Shown here: positions 10,901 to 22,992 of the stretch, piece after piece
Layout of the letters: every line of letters begins with the position of its first letter
How positions within the stretch are numbered: the stretch's first letter is position 1
NCBI GenBank assembly: GCA_963965975.1
Contig: OZ014412.1
Location: 10,769,849 to 10,833,848 of the forward strand
Source of the DNA: Xestospongia bergquistia
Lineage: Eukaryota > Porifera > Demospongiae > Haplosclerida > Petrosiidae
Direction: 5' to 3'
Length of the DNA: 64,000 bases
Notes under the pieces: model-generated
Database searches by the model: none
Seen by the model: only the letters and a program-made list of their open reading frames with translations
Told to the model about the DNA's origin: nothing
Made by a program: the position numbers and the translations under genes

Positions 10901-13900
10901 ATAATTATAACATTGTTCAATGATTTGGGGGGTACTGTTGCTGCTGTGAAAGATTTTAGCTGAATTTGAAGACAAGAGAGTTGACATAAATTATGGTCCT
11001 GCTCAAAAACATTACTCAGAAGCTTCAATCAGTCACATTCAATTGAAAAGCTTGTAGTGAAAGTAATTGCATTCATTGTTGCTATGAGTGGGTTAATTTT
11101 ATTTCACACTTGGCTCTCAATGTCACATACAACAATAGAATATAAGAGCCGGGCATGCAAAAAGTTAAAAATCATGTGATCAATATTGTGATCATTATAT
11201 CAAACAATCAATGTGCTCATTACCTTAACAATTAATTTATGATGATGATCATTCAACGGTACATCATATGACTGCATGAGCTTAACAAGCTGTGTGTGTG
11301 TGCGTGAGAGAGAGACATAGAGAAAGAGAGAGAACAAGTACACAGGACAACATATAGTAATAAAGTTTAATAAAGTTACCATGTATGATAAATTGATAAT
11401 ACTGTATAAAAAATTTACCTTATGGAAGTCTTTAACATATTTATTGTTACGAAACACACTTAGAACAAGACCATATGTATGAGGATGTATGGGATGGAAA
11501 AACTAAAGACAACATGATCACATGATGCATCTCCTATATGACCTACCTCAGTCTGTTGTTGTAATAATGATTGGATTAGGGCTAGAGTATCTTCAGGAGG
11601 ACATTGGTGAGCAGTTCGACTCACCACTACATGAGTACTATTCTTAAATTCTTCTTCATGTCCACTAGCAAATGGATATAAAGTCAGTAACAATTGACCA
11701 AGAGATTCAGAATGTGGTTTTGATGTAAACATCTGACTCTTTGAAATAGCACTTAGTAATGAAAGGAGAGGTAGAGTCTCTAAAAATAACAATAACAAAA
11801 TGTGATTAGTTACATTCATACAAACATCAAAATATTTGTTCTACAAGAAATATATACTATACCTTTAGTATAAATATAGTATCTTTATACTATACCTTTT
11901 GTATAAAGTGTTTGTATAACTTGACAAAATGTATTGATATCATGATGTCTATAGAGACATAGAAACTCAACAATACTAGACAACCATCCTTCAGTTTTTA
12001 AGATATCCCTCTCCTAATGAAGATATAATACATGTTCTTGTACATATATATGTGAATACTATCTAATAGAATGTTGTACTTACAGATAGACTTTTCAACA
12101 GCACAGCAAAATCATCATTTACAGCTCTTAATGAAAACTGTAATCTACAATGAAATATATAATACATATAGTACATTATAGTACATACAGTATATACATG
12201 TACAGTATATACAATGTACATATATACAGTACATACATCTACAGAACATTTAGTATATACACAGTGGTACATACAGTACATATAGTACATAGAGTACATA
12301 CAGTACATTTAGTATATACAGTATATGCAGTACATACAGTACATTTAGTATATACAGTATATGCAGTACATACAGTACATTTAGTATATACAGTATATGC
12401 AGTACATACAGTACATTTAGTATATACAGTATATGCAGTACATACAGTACATTTAGTATATACAGTACATACAGTACATTTAGTATATACAGTACATACA
12501 GTACATATAGAACATACATACAATGTACATACAATGTATATAGACATTGATGTACATTGCAATAAACTTACATGTATCTATCAATGGGTACATTGAGTTT
12601 ATGACACACAACTAACCAGTTCATTATACCTGTTATATGAACAGAGAACTAATATAATATACAAATATATTATATGTACTTTCAAAGTCTTTCTTGTTAG
12701 CATAGTCAGCTAATGCAGGATAAATATAATGTGGTCGAACTATACAACCCTAACATGTGAGAGAGATGTACATAATGACTGTACAACCCTAACATGTGAG
12801 AGACATGTACATAATGATTGTACAACCCTAACATGTGAGAGACATGTACATAATGACTGTACAACCCTAACATGTGAGAGACATGTACATAATGACTGTA
12901 CAACCCTAACATGTGAGAGACATGTACATAATGATTGTACAACCCTAACATGTGAGAGACATGTACATAATGACTGTACAACCCTAACATGTGAGAGACA
13001 TGTACATAATGATTGTACAACCCTAACATGTGAGAGACATGTACATAATGACTGTACAACCCTAACATGTGAGAGACATGTACATAATGACTGTGTAATT
13101 TAACATGTGGGAGATATAAACAAGAACATAATTATAAAGACCATCCTAAGATTGTTCTGATGGTAATGCTATTGCTATAAGGAACTGGATTGTTGTTAAC
13201 TTTGAAGACAGAGAGAGTTGGCAGAAGTTACAGATCTGTTCAAAGACATGTTCTTGAACTTAGAAGTTTCAATCAGTCACACCCAATTCAAAGTGTTCAC
13301 AGTAAAAATAATAACATTCATTGGTTGCTATGTGTTTTGGCAGTTACTATATGTGGGTTAAGTTTATTTGTTACTCTCAAAAGTCACATACAACAACATA
13401 TTAAAATGATGAAAACAAATATACCAGTATAAATAGTTAACATGTGGTCAAAAACAATCTTAAGACTGCCTAACATGCCATGTGTACCAGACAAAAACAT
13501 GTTCATCAAGCTACAAAGCCACACCCACTCTATGTTACTATGGTAACCTTCTTTGTCAGAAGTACACAATATTAAAATCAATCAATTACCTGTTTTGCCA
13601 TTTCTTCTATTGTAGTTTGTAACTTGTCCCATTCTTTAGTATCAAATAATTGTCTAATAATTGTTTCAAAGAAATCTTTAGTGGAAACATGAATATCAGT
13701 AAATGCACTCAGTGAAGATAGAATATCATCTAAAGATCTACAATAGAAAGACAATATATAATAGTCAGATAATAATTTAAATGATAATAAAATAATTAAA
13801 TTCCTACAATAGTAGTGTATTAAGTAGCTAAAAGAATTAACAAAATAGATTATCATTATCAATAGGAATACTAGCTGTCTGATGTACAGGTCACATGATC

Positions 13901-16900
13901 TATCTATCTTAAGCCTCTATTAATTGTGTGCAGTTGTGCGGATCTGCTCAAACTTTAGCAAATTTAGTGAGTATTGTCTAGAATTTGTATACACTAAAAT
14001 TTTTATCTCACATGTAACATGTTAAATATAAATAATGTGAGTTGGAAAAACTGCTAAAATTAATACAAAATAATTCTGAAAACTTTTTAACTGCTGAATT
14101 AATTAGATACAATTAATAACAGGCTTAAGTTAACTATATGTAGTCAGTTATTGTGATTATAACAATAAATGTTAGGCCAGCTAGCACAGAAATCACTGCA
14201 TTAATAAATACTACACAATGTAAATCTGAGCTGCTTAAAATAAAACAAAAGAAACTAAACAAAAAAAAACTAAACAAAAGAAACTAAACACATACTAGTA
14301 CATTTACAAAACTTTTAACATGCTTACTTATCTGATACAGATATTAGTCTCATAGCAATTTCTCCTGCTCTTATAAGACTAGCTTTAGCTTCTCCTACTA
14401 TCTCCATATTATGAAGACAATGAAGGAGACACACCACACTACTAATATCACCTCGTCCAGCAAAGACTTGAAGTTTTTCAAGGAGATCATTAAACATCCA
14501 ATGTTTATTGCGTATCATATCTAATAACTATAGACAATAGAATATTACATAATACAATGATAATTATACAGGAGTACCTCTGTAATCTTATCAGGATGAC
14601 CACCACGTGACATAGCATCAAGCATATCAATGTACATGTTATGTCCTACAAATATACGATGTCCTCTCATCATTTCAATAGTTTGTTTGATAGCCTCTAT
14701 ATCACCTTGATATGCATACCCTATAGAAAAATAGTAAGAGTCTATTGTTGTTTAATAGAGCTATCTATAATTAATAGAATACTAGTGGGAGGGTGCATTA
14801 ACAAGAGATAGGTACACCTCCTAATAATAAGCCCTCAAACTGAGGACTCAATTCATTAAATCAGGACTGATTTTGTCCAATATGTACTAGTATTATGTAA
14901 TTGTTGAATTTTATATATTAATATATCGATAATTTCTATATATGTAGCTAATACACTGAAGCTACATGTATAAATTTGTATATGTTAAAATTTATAAACA
15001 TGTGTCTTATTATGAGTTAGGGTTCGCCTACTCTGATTTGAATACAATAGTACGTTTTCGCCTACATATACCATAATTCTAATTTAAAAAATATTGCGAT
15101 TTTACAAATTACAATGCAAGAGCTACTGGACCAAAATGGACTGAAACAATCTAAATAATGATGAAAGAGTTCAAGGTAAATGATAATTAAAAAGTGTACA
15201 ATTTAAGAAAAGTAAAGAATAAAGAATTATAAGATTAAAGAATTATAAGTTAATATGTTGAGACATACCTGCTACATAGTCTGATAAAGAGATTACATTA
15301 TTGCTAAATCTTTCTTTGAGTTCCTTAATGTGTTGATCTTTCTCTATAGCTTTCTTTTTCCGACAAGGTGGATGTGCACCTGCTGCAAGCTGCTGTATTG
15401 AAACCTCTATGCTGACATGTTCTCTTTGAAATATCCCAACACATTCAAAGATGTTTGGATCTTTTCAAAGTCAATAGACCTTATGAAATTTAGTTAAGTC
15501 TTTGTGTATTTAACAACGAGATTTAATTAAATTTTTTGAATGTTAATTCAATGAAAATTTCAAACCTTCTATTAATTAGAATTACGGTATCTGTAGGCAA
15601 ACCCGTACTATTGTATCAAATTAGAGTAGGTGAACCCAGAGTAGGTGAATGTGGACGAACCCCTTATTATATTATGTAACAATATAGGTGTACTTTGGAT
15701 GTGTTTGTGGAGAGGGTCAAAAGGTCATGTAATCTGTTTACTAGGACTTAGTAACTCTGGGAAGACATTGCTGTTCAATTGGTACAAAATTATGAAGGCT
15801 ACAACAATATTCCAGCCATTACATGCACATGTACTTGTTTGTACCTGATAGTAATGCGGAGTAAGTTGTTTGTCCAGGTACTAATCCATTCTCTCTCATG
15901 ATATCAAGGAGTTGACAAGCTGACTCCATGTCTCCTGACTCAGCATGACAAGAGATAAGTGATGCATAAATGTGCTCATTAATTGGAATATCATTTGAAC
16001 GGATCTCTTCAAGAAGCTAAAAAAATAGAAATCATTAACAAGAAGACAAAATAGCAACTTCACATGTAGATAAGTAGATACAATATAATATACTTACTTA
16101 ATACATAGAACATGTACATACACCAGTATATGTATAATGTGTTAGCATATATGTGTACATGTACTTACGTCTTTAGCTCCATCCATGTTACCTTGTTGAC
16201 AGTATGCTTGTAACAAAAGGAACAAGGTACCTCTGTTAGGAGATATATCTTCTTCCTATTATATAAGACAACTTACTATCAGGTATAGGATTGTCAGAAA
16301 ATAGTAATATAGTCAGTGTGTACACACAATATATGTGCCAAATTAAATGACAACTAGATTGTATGTGATACATAGTACTTGTGAGTATTTGACTATAAAT
16401 GTTAAAGCTTTTGTCATTGTTTCATCTTTTCAGTATTTATATGTTAAAGTCTTTGACTATCCAACAATTTCAATATCAACTGATTCCAGAAAATATTCTA
16501 GCAACAACAACAATAACAGAAAATGACTCCAAGGGACAAAAAGCAAAATCTTGATCAATCATGAAAAACACCAACATTTAATGAATACTTTAGTCAAGGA
16601 GATGTCATCTGCAAAGTATCAATACATTTATGGTACATGTAAGTACCTGCATTTTTTGAAGGAAGGAGGAAGGCGAGAAAGAGTGACGGTTTCGTAAATA
16701 TACTTGTAACAATGTATTGTATAACATAACAGGAGCTGGTACATCTAAGTCATGTAATAAAGGGGTGTGGTTTTAGTTATCGCTCCACCTACTTTTATCA
16801 CTCATTGTCTTAAACATGTAATCAGCTAATGACACTCTAGTTTGAGGTAGTTCAGAGAGGAGACCAGTTGAACATACTTTAACAAGTTGAACTATTTTAG

Positions 16901-17199
16901 AGTCATCTTTTGAGAAACCATCTATGGCAAATAAAAGGATATAATAAATTATTACATGACAGATTCATTGTTTATTTTTTTAGTATAAAAATACTAGAGT
17001 ATATATTTGTTAATAGACTATAGTATCTTGTTAATATCATTAACCAGTGTCCTTTATATTTAGGTTGTAATTCTTGTTCATTAGTTGGATATGAAGTTGT
17101 TCCAATCTTTGTATATTAGTAGATTTAGATCCTAGGCCTCTGATAACCCGTAAAAGATAAATATTTAACTTATAATATACACAAATCCTTTGGTAATCG

Positions 17200-17259
<60 letters not shown>

Positions 17260-17914
17260 CTAACTAATAGGGGGGTCTGGTTGCTTGATAATAAAAGTAC
17301 AGTTAAATTGAGTTAAAATATGTGATGGAGTCATTACATACAGCTGCTAATATTAACAGACTGTCTCATAAAAGAGTCTAAATCTCTTATATAAATCGAT
17401 GTCTAAGTTAAGACTATGATAATGGAGGGTCATCAAAAAAGACAAAGAGAAAAGCTCTATCATATAATATATAAATGTACATCTTTTTGTTCTAGATTAA
17501 CACACCTCCTATACATTTATATCATGTCCTTCATGATTAATGAGCCATTACCAATGTCCAAGCAAAATAGTCTTTTGTTCATAGGAGAGCATGTCAGTGG
17601 TATAAGACTCCTGCCAGCTTTGATTAACTTAACATCAATTGAAGACAAATACTAATAAAGGTAGTATTGTCAAACACTCATTCTAGTAGTATTACCATCT
17701 TAACTTAACTTTAACATCATTGTATAATACAATTACTAGTACAGTCAGTGTACATGTATGTATATTATACATGTATTATCTTACTCATATAAGCACGGAA
17801 TTCATTCAAAACTTGTCGTTTAGACTGAAGGTCTTGTAGCCATCTACGACTTAAGCCTACTTGCGATAGTCTACATAGTAGAGACTGTCTTAAAAGATGA
17901 CGACTAGCCAACAT
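6616..17914 (-). CDS. LRPPRC: LRPPRC orthologue, mitochondrial PPR-repeat RNA-binding protein
   Basis: In animals LRPPRC binds mitochondrial mRNAs with SLIRP in the matrix, stabilising them and aiding polyadenylation and translation. Exons (- strand): 17785-17914, 17045-about 17168, 16793-16921, 16647-16744, 16169-16255, 15845-16016, 14578-14720, 14328-14527, 13590-13737, 12680-12749, 12572-12629, 12084-12144, 11896-12013, 11547-11779, 11419-11502, 11224-11289, 10791-10844, 10672-10737, 10336-10469, 8974-9059, 8507-8663, 7983-8216, 7676-7784, 6916-7003, 6616-6770. Most junctions agree in phase. The N-terminus MLASRHLLRQSLLCRLSQVG is Arg-rich and acid-free, like a mitochondrial presequence. 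Residues such as YASLISCHAESGDMESA and PGQTTYSALLSGYAYQGDI track the human PPR repeats position for position, as does RPHYIYPALAD. The exon 1/2 junction is uncertain (two donors). An exon or two may be missed in the less conserved middle between 10.3 and 11.2 kb. Confidence 0.9.
9118..9225. repeat. 30-bp minisatellite in an LRPPRC intron
   Basis: About four copies of a unit built on attgatatatcaatgtcc. Another partial unit lies at 9611-9640, which suggests that the sequence between was inserted into the array. Confidence 0.75.
9230..9608. mobile_element. probable insertion within the 30-bp minisatellite, family unknown
   Basis: The minisatellite breaks at taatccatt (about 9221-9229) and resumes with the same taatccatt at 9611. 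This gives a candidate 9-bp target-site duplication around about 380 bp of unrelated sequence. A + strand ORF of 92 codons inside has no recognisable domain. Terminal inverted repeats are not obvious. Confidence 0.4.
9650..10162. mobile_element. non-autonomous TIR element with G-tracts and a transposase-like N-terminal fragment
   Basis: The left end reads taccgtataac, a T-run, a run of 11 G, then attttcatgg. The right end is the reverse complement of taccatatagc, a T-run, about 19 G, then attttcatgg. These are long, clear inverted ends. Inside, on the - strand (9764-10042), is an open frame with KRGQYAKYTPKQKSMIGKRA, a basic helix-rich motif I associate with transposon-encoded proteins; the rest of such a protein is absent. 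It lies in the LRPPRC intron between exons 10336-10469 and 8974-9059. A related element lies at 50016-50415. Confidence 0.65.
12260..12520. repeat. 36-bp minisatellite in an LRPPRC intron
   Basis: Tandem units of 36 bp built from acagtacatttagtatatac and agtatatgcagtacat, about four full units plus shorter variants. Because 36 is a multiple of three, all six frames stay open here and give false ORFs of 90-150 codons rich in Tyr, Val and His. Confidence 0.85.
12735..13110. repeat. 39-bp minisatellite that contains the LRPPRC exon acceptor site
   Basis: Nine units of 39 bp contain acaaccctaacatgtgag. Two alternating variants occur (atgactgt and atgattgt). On the - strand each unit reads ctcacatgttag|ggttgt, which is exactly the 3' splice site and first bases of exon 12680-12749. 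The array therefore starts inside the exon and repeats its acceptor nine times. False ORFs arise because 39 is a multiple of three. Confidence 0.85.
15020..15637. mobile_element. 618-bp TIR element in an LRPPRC intron, with a possible captured exon
   Basis: The first about 65 bp (gggttcgcctactctgattt...) and the last 65 bp are inverted repeats with roughly 90 percent identity. No transposase is encoded. On the - strand, 15269-15382 is an open segment with GAHPPCRKKK, KELKERFSNN and ISLSDYVA. It is bounded by an acceptor-like cag and the donor gtatgt, 114 nt long, with the same phase (1-1) as the host intron. It may be part of a captured gene or simply a chance ORF. Confidence 0.7.
15675..15800 (+). 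pseudogene. stray exon resembling the P-loop of SRP receptor beta
   Basis: In the + strand frame beginning near 15690 the sequence reads HVICLLGLSNSGKTLLF. This fits the Walker A region of SRP receptor beta (human AVLLVGLCDSGKTLLFVRLL) better than that of other small GTPases because of the LLGL-x2-SGKTLLF context. No further exon follows. It lies in an LRPPRC intron, antisense to that gene and 40-150 bp from the TIR element at 15020-15637. It is most likely a transposed gene fragment. Confidence 0.5.
17201..17258. repeat. (TA)n microsatellite
   Basis: Nearly perfect TA dinucleotide run of about 58 bp in the first LRPPRC intron. Shorter runs occur at about 20777-20800 and 32331-32351. Confidence 0.9.
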
Positions 17915-18067
17915 GACTCACTCCACGTGAACCTTCTGCAAGTAGGTGTGGTCACACTCCCAGACGAGGGCCGTTCACATTAAATTAAAAGTATAAATAC
18001 TTTTCATTTAATTCACTACAATTTGTGCTGTGAACTAGTTAAAACAACCAACCTATTTTAACAGTGA

Positions 18068-20480
18068 TTATAGCAACCTTAAAAAGGAATATTGCAGTAT
18101 TAATATTATAATTATAGCTAAAAATGATAGTTTTAAACTAGTGTATAATTTTGTTTGAACACGATTCAATCTCTCTTCCAAGTCTGTAACCTGTCTCAAT
18201 AATGAAGTCTTCTGTTTTTTTAGTTCACTTAATAGAACTTGTAAACGATTTTTTTCTTTATCTGATATACGAGCTAATACACTAATATCATTTTGTGCTT
18301 TCTCCTTTTCTTGTTCCAATCTACGAGCATACCTTTGTGTTTGTTTTATTTTGCCTTCCAATAGATAAGTATTATCTTGTATTTCCTCTTTTTCTTGTTG
18401 TAATGTATGAGCATACAGCAGTGCTTGATCCATTCTTTCTCTTGACACACGAGCATCTGTTTGTGCTTTTTCCTTTTCTTGTTGCAATTGATTAACATTG
18501 TCTTGTGCTTCCTTCTTTTCTTGTTCCAATCTCTGAGTATAACTTTGTGTTTGTTCCATTACTTCTTCCAATAGATAAGTATTAGTTTGTGTTTTATTCT
18601 TTTCTTCCAATACACGAATATCTTGTACTTGCTTCGCCACTTGTTTTCTTAGTGCATTGTTTTCTTTTATCATCTCAAATTGATTTTTCAATGGATGTAG
18701 ACTAGAAACAGCACCTTGAGCACATGTAATAGCATTACTCATAGTAGGTCGCTTCTTAGGATCATTTTCCAGACAAGATTTGGCAAACAAATAGAAAGGG
18801 TTATCATTAGATATTATTGCTGTATATTTGGCTCTTCTATCCCATTCATTAACAAGAATAAAAGTTCCTTTTTGGAAAAAATCAGTACTATGAACATATT
18901 TATCGGAAGGCTTAGGCCATTCATGTGTGAAGACATGGAGAATTAAACAGCCATATGAAAAGACATCTAGCTTATAGTCATAAACTGGATTGTCCTTGAG
19001 AGCTTCAGGAGGCATCACAACAGAATTACCTGGTGCTACAGAAAGCTTTTGATAATTAAAAGTGTCTGCCATTCTAGACACACCTAGGTCAGATATCTTT
19101 GCTACAAAACTAGAGGTCAATAAATATGTTATTGGCTGTGAGATCACGATGGACAATGGGAGGTCTCTTACAATGAAGATAATTGAGACCCTTTGCCACA
19201 TCAAGAAGTATAGAGTATTTGATTTGAAGTGGGAGATCACGATGTGATTCTAAACATTGTGTTAATGACAAAGGAAGATACTCCATTACTAACATAGGTA
19301 GTTGATTATTAGGTCTAGAATGGACACCTATTAACTGGACAATGTTAGGATGACGTTGTTGACTATGACAAGACATTCTTCTTTGAATTTGATTAATGTT
19401 TTTTCCTAAAATGAAGAAAGAAAACTTAACATTTAGGTTCTCCTCCTTCCTGCCCAGCTAGAACTTAAGCAGTCATTTTCACTTTTTAAGGTAACACAGC
19501 TTAGGTTCTTTAATTCTATATAATTATTTATTAGTTTCAAAGAACAATAATACATTTCTTCATGTTGCCATTAATTTTCTGTTTTTACTTATTAAAGTTA
19601 TTACCATTTATATTTGAAACTAATAAATCAAGAAATAGAGAATGACAAGTGAATTGTGAATTAAATGCTTTATGTGATCACATTGTAAGCGTAATTATAG
19701 ATTATTACAAAATTGGGGTTGGAAACAGTACATTTGATCTCATATAATTAAATACTATATAATAATAATAATTTACTTTACATTGATTTGGTACATTGAG
19801 ATATCATAACAGATTAATATGTCATCTGTATATTATCCTTGTTAAAATACATTATACTATAATGTGGGAATATTGGTAGCATAGTAATTGACACATAGTA
19901 TTGACACAATAAGGTAATGGAGAGTTTATAGAAGAGAATAGATTATAGAAAAGGAATGGTACAGTACAGTGGGTTGTTCTTTCTTGAAATACTTAAACAA
20001 CGCCATTACAACACACTTGTATAGTACTACTTTAAAATTTAACATAATAAAATAGTAATCAATAAAACTATAATGGATTAAGCCAATTTCTGGAAAGTAA
20101 ATCACTTTACAAAAAATCTTCAGAATTCAAAGTACTTATACTTCTAGAAATCTAAAGTTGGAGAAAGTTGTATGTCCCAACAATTCCTGTAATAACACTT
20201 CAGTAAAAATGAATTTATTATTTTAGCATGCTATAGTGCTGTGTTGTTTTATTATGTCAACTGTATACATAACAACAGGTGGGCATTTCTACTCATGTTT
20301 ACAATTTTATACCTGTATAATAGCTTCATGTAGGGTCTTTCCAGCACAAATCAGACCACTAACTCTAACCTCATAAACAACACCATAAGCTCCATGACCA
20401 ATGCGTTTCCCTGTCTCCTCTACACTATCCAGTGATAAAGATCGAAGGCGATCTTGAAGATGTTGAAGAGGACGAGACAT
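18068..20480 (-). CDS. protein kinase with coiled coil and C-terminal membrane anchor; frame broken in the catalytic loop
   Basis: Exon 1 (20313-20480) starts MSRPLQHLQDRLRSLSLDSV and holds the Gly-rich loop IGHGAYGVVYEV and a VAIK-like CAGKTLH. The next exon (to about 19405) carries HPNIVQLIGVH, VMEYLPLSL and the catalytic loop HRDLTANN. Then come DLGVSRMAD (DFG variant), MPPEAL (APE), DVFSYGCLILHVF and KRPTM. After the kinase domain about 170 residues form a coiled coil with repeated QRLEQEKE units, ending in a hydrophobic anchor (LSFLAIIIILILQYSFLRLL) and stop. This suggests a membrane-tethered TKL/tyrosine-like kinase. Two oddities: between HRDLTANN and ILLTSSFVAKISDLG the frame shifts by one base near 19125, in a short T-run. 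The exon 1/2 junction also does not agree in phase, so a small exon may be missed in the 900-bp intron. It could be a recent pseudogene or contain sequence errors. Confidence 0.75.
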
Positions 20481-20499
20481 TTTGGGATAGTGTTAAACT

Positions 20500-22560
20500 A
20501 AAATATTGTGACAATAATATTATGTGTCCACATATGCCTGTTATTTGTAGTTGTTAATGGTATAAAGATAAAGTCATAATGCCACTATATCATTCAAATG
20601 ACAGTATATGGTAGCTAAATACTGTAGCTACCTCTTGAAAGGAATTCTATTATTTACCAATTGTCTTCAATAAAACTATTAAAGCTGCACAGTCAAAAAT
20701 ATTTCAGCAAAATCAAGCCACACCTCCAAATATGACAAATATAAAAAGTATTCAAGTGCAGAAGCCTCTCCACCATATATATATATATATATATATATAT
20801 AGTCAACTACTAATACAGGCATATTGGAGCATGCAAATATTATTAATTTAACTGAGGTGCTATTAAAGATACGTTATGCAATGAAGCATTGTATTTTGCA
20901 GTATATATAGCATTCTGCTTAGACTTATCCCTTAATCACTATGCTGTAGGGTATTATAGCCTGACTGACTTCTTTATTGTGAATGAAGTCAGGGTGAACC
21001 TGGGATACAAGAAAGATTTAACACTGAACTATACAATATTGAGCTATCAGACTATATATAAACGGACTAAAACAGTAGCTATGAAAAATGTACAACTGTC
21101 AAGGAATGAGTAAACTCACAGTATACCAAAGATCATAAAAGTCTTTAAAACCTGCTTGAACAGTACTCGTCTACTCAAAGACTCAAAGTATTGTATCCTG
21201 GCACGAAGGGCTAGGAATGTTCCTATCAGAAATTTATGAAATGGGCGTGCGATCATTGATGGACTATGAATAATAAGTATTATGCTACTGAACCACTGAA
21301 AGCTAAGAATGGAGTATTTACTTGAATTCTAAGAGTGGATAATGATAAATTTCCTTAATTTACTGCTACTTGTCAAACCAGCAAATTATTTCCTGAAGTT
21401 GAAGTTGGATTGGAGAATGCAAAATACATATGCAACAGTGGAATCATTGTTTCATAGCCCAGACTATCACAGATACTTGATGTCACATAAAGTAAGTGAT
21501 AGACAACTTTAATAATTTTGCCAATTGTACATTGAATTGTCTGTTGTTTTTCAAGAATGCACAGATAAATTTTGCATTACATGTGTAGTAAAAAACAAAC
21601 GAAGAATTACAAAAAGTTCAACTTCAATTGCTACTAAGGAGTTGTATAAAATATGAATAGTAAGCTATTACATACATTACTGTAATTCATCTTTCCAAAG
21701 AAGTTTCATACATTGGCAGTATAAAAATCAAGTGGATGCTCATGAACTTCTGCTTGGAATTCTTAAGAGTCTAGAAGAATTTGCAAACATTAAGTACTTC
21801 TTTCAAATAATAAATTTAAGAATATTACCATAACCTTTTTACATAGTTCTCAAATAAACATTGGCATTGAGACTGCAGGTGAGTACTAGATTGATATGTT
21901 AGTCATATAAAGCTAATTTAAAAATACAGTTCAATGTGTGCTTGTGTTGAAAATGATAGAAACTTATATCAGTCTCATATTCAAATTGATACATAGGTTT
22001 GTTAAATTGCGGCAGCTTGCTGTGTAAAGTTGTCGTTTGCAAAAATGCAAATAAAGATATTAGTGAAATTTGCAAAGAAAGAGCTTTACTAAATTGTATC
22101 ATCGATTTTCAAGTAAGTTTGAAGGAAAGATATATCCTGGAAACTCCAACACTAATAATTCACATAAGGAGTTAAATAATTTATAAAATTAGGTGACTAT
22201 ATATAGTCACTATTTAAATCAAATATAAGATTTACCTGGAAGACTCCTCAGGCTCTGAAAGATAGTCAGCATGTACATATTACCAAGTCATTAGAAGTCC
22301 ATGATAAAAAGGTGTTGCTGTGAATTGAAGTTATGTGATGATTCAGACACTTATTCATTTTAGGCAATCAGAAAACAAATAACTTTTCCTTCATTATTTT
22401 GCACACTTGCTCTATACCATAAACAGGTCATTTTGTGTCATATCCTTGTACAGCTGTGGGATGGTATGATCATGAGTTTGATGATGTATTGTTAAGTTTA
22501 TGGACGTAATGTCAATATTATGAAATTTCATGTTAGATGATCATGACACCAACAGATCTG
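20500..22560. other. gene-less stretch upstream of the kinase
   Basis: Holds the presumed kinase promoter (next to 20480), an (AT)n run near 20780 and a small hairpin at 20968-20995 (ctgacttc/gaagtcag). The + strand ORF 20889-21113 spans that hairpin and has no recognisable domain. I see no exon pattern. Confidence 0.5.
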
Positions 22561-22568
22561 AGAAATAG

Positions 22569-22992
22569 TCTAGCATTGCTGACCCTTCCTTAAAAGAGGA
22601 AGGGACTGGAGACAAGTGCATATAGGACTCATACAGCAGGAATGTAGATATGTGTGTAGAGCATACATAGATCTGAGTATGTGTTGAGAAAGGGAAAACG
22701 CAACATCAGTGGTGTGATAAGCATTGGATGTGGTGATGGTCTTTCAAATAGAAGCACAGACTATGTTATACTAACTACTACTGCCTAGTATCAAATACTG
22801 CTTTTTTTAAGAGCAGAGTTTCAAGCAGCCTCAACCAGCTATTGTTGACTCATGTGAAATATGTGTTAAGTGAAAGGAGGAGCTTGTAAGTGCATGAACC
22901 ATTTCTGTGGCCTGCAAGATTTTTGTAGGCTATACAAGCCTTATATTCACTTGTCCCTTCCTCTTTTAGCAAAAGGTCAGCAAAGCCAGACT
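22569..22992. mobile_element. MITE family A, copy 1
   Basis: About 425 bp. The left end (tagcattgctgacccttcc, aaaagaggaaggga) mirrors the right end (tcccttcctcttttagc, gtcagcaaagccag). Two other copies, at 25614-26312 and 39856-40293, share ends and body (agcagagttt, aggagcttgtaagtgcatga). No coding capacity. Confidence 0.75.

Noticed and set aside
12150-13103. ORFs of 90-148 codons on both strands
   Set aside because: They are by-products of 36-bp and 39-bp tandem repeats, whose lengths are multiples of three; the peptides are simple repeats.
12735-13110. Regular repeat array resembling a CRISPR
   Set aside because: Units are contiguous 39-bp repeats with no unique spacers, located in an animal intron.
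20889-21113. 74-codon + strand ORF
   Set aside because: It crosses a small hairpin, has no splice or domain support and is not shared with any other region.
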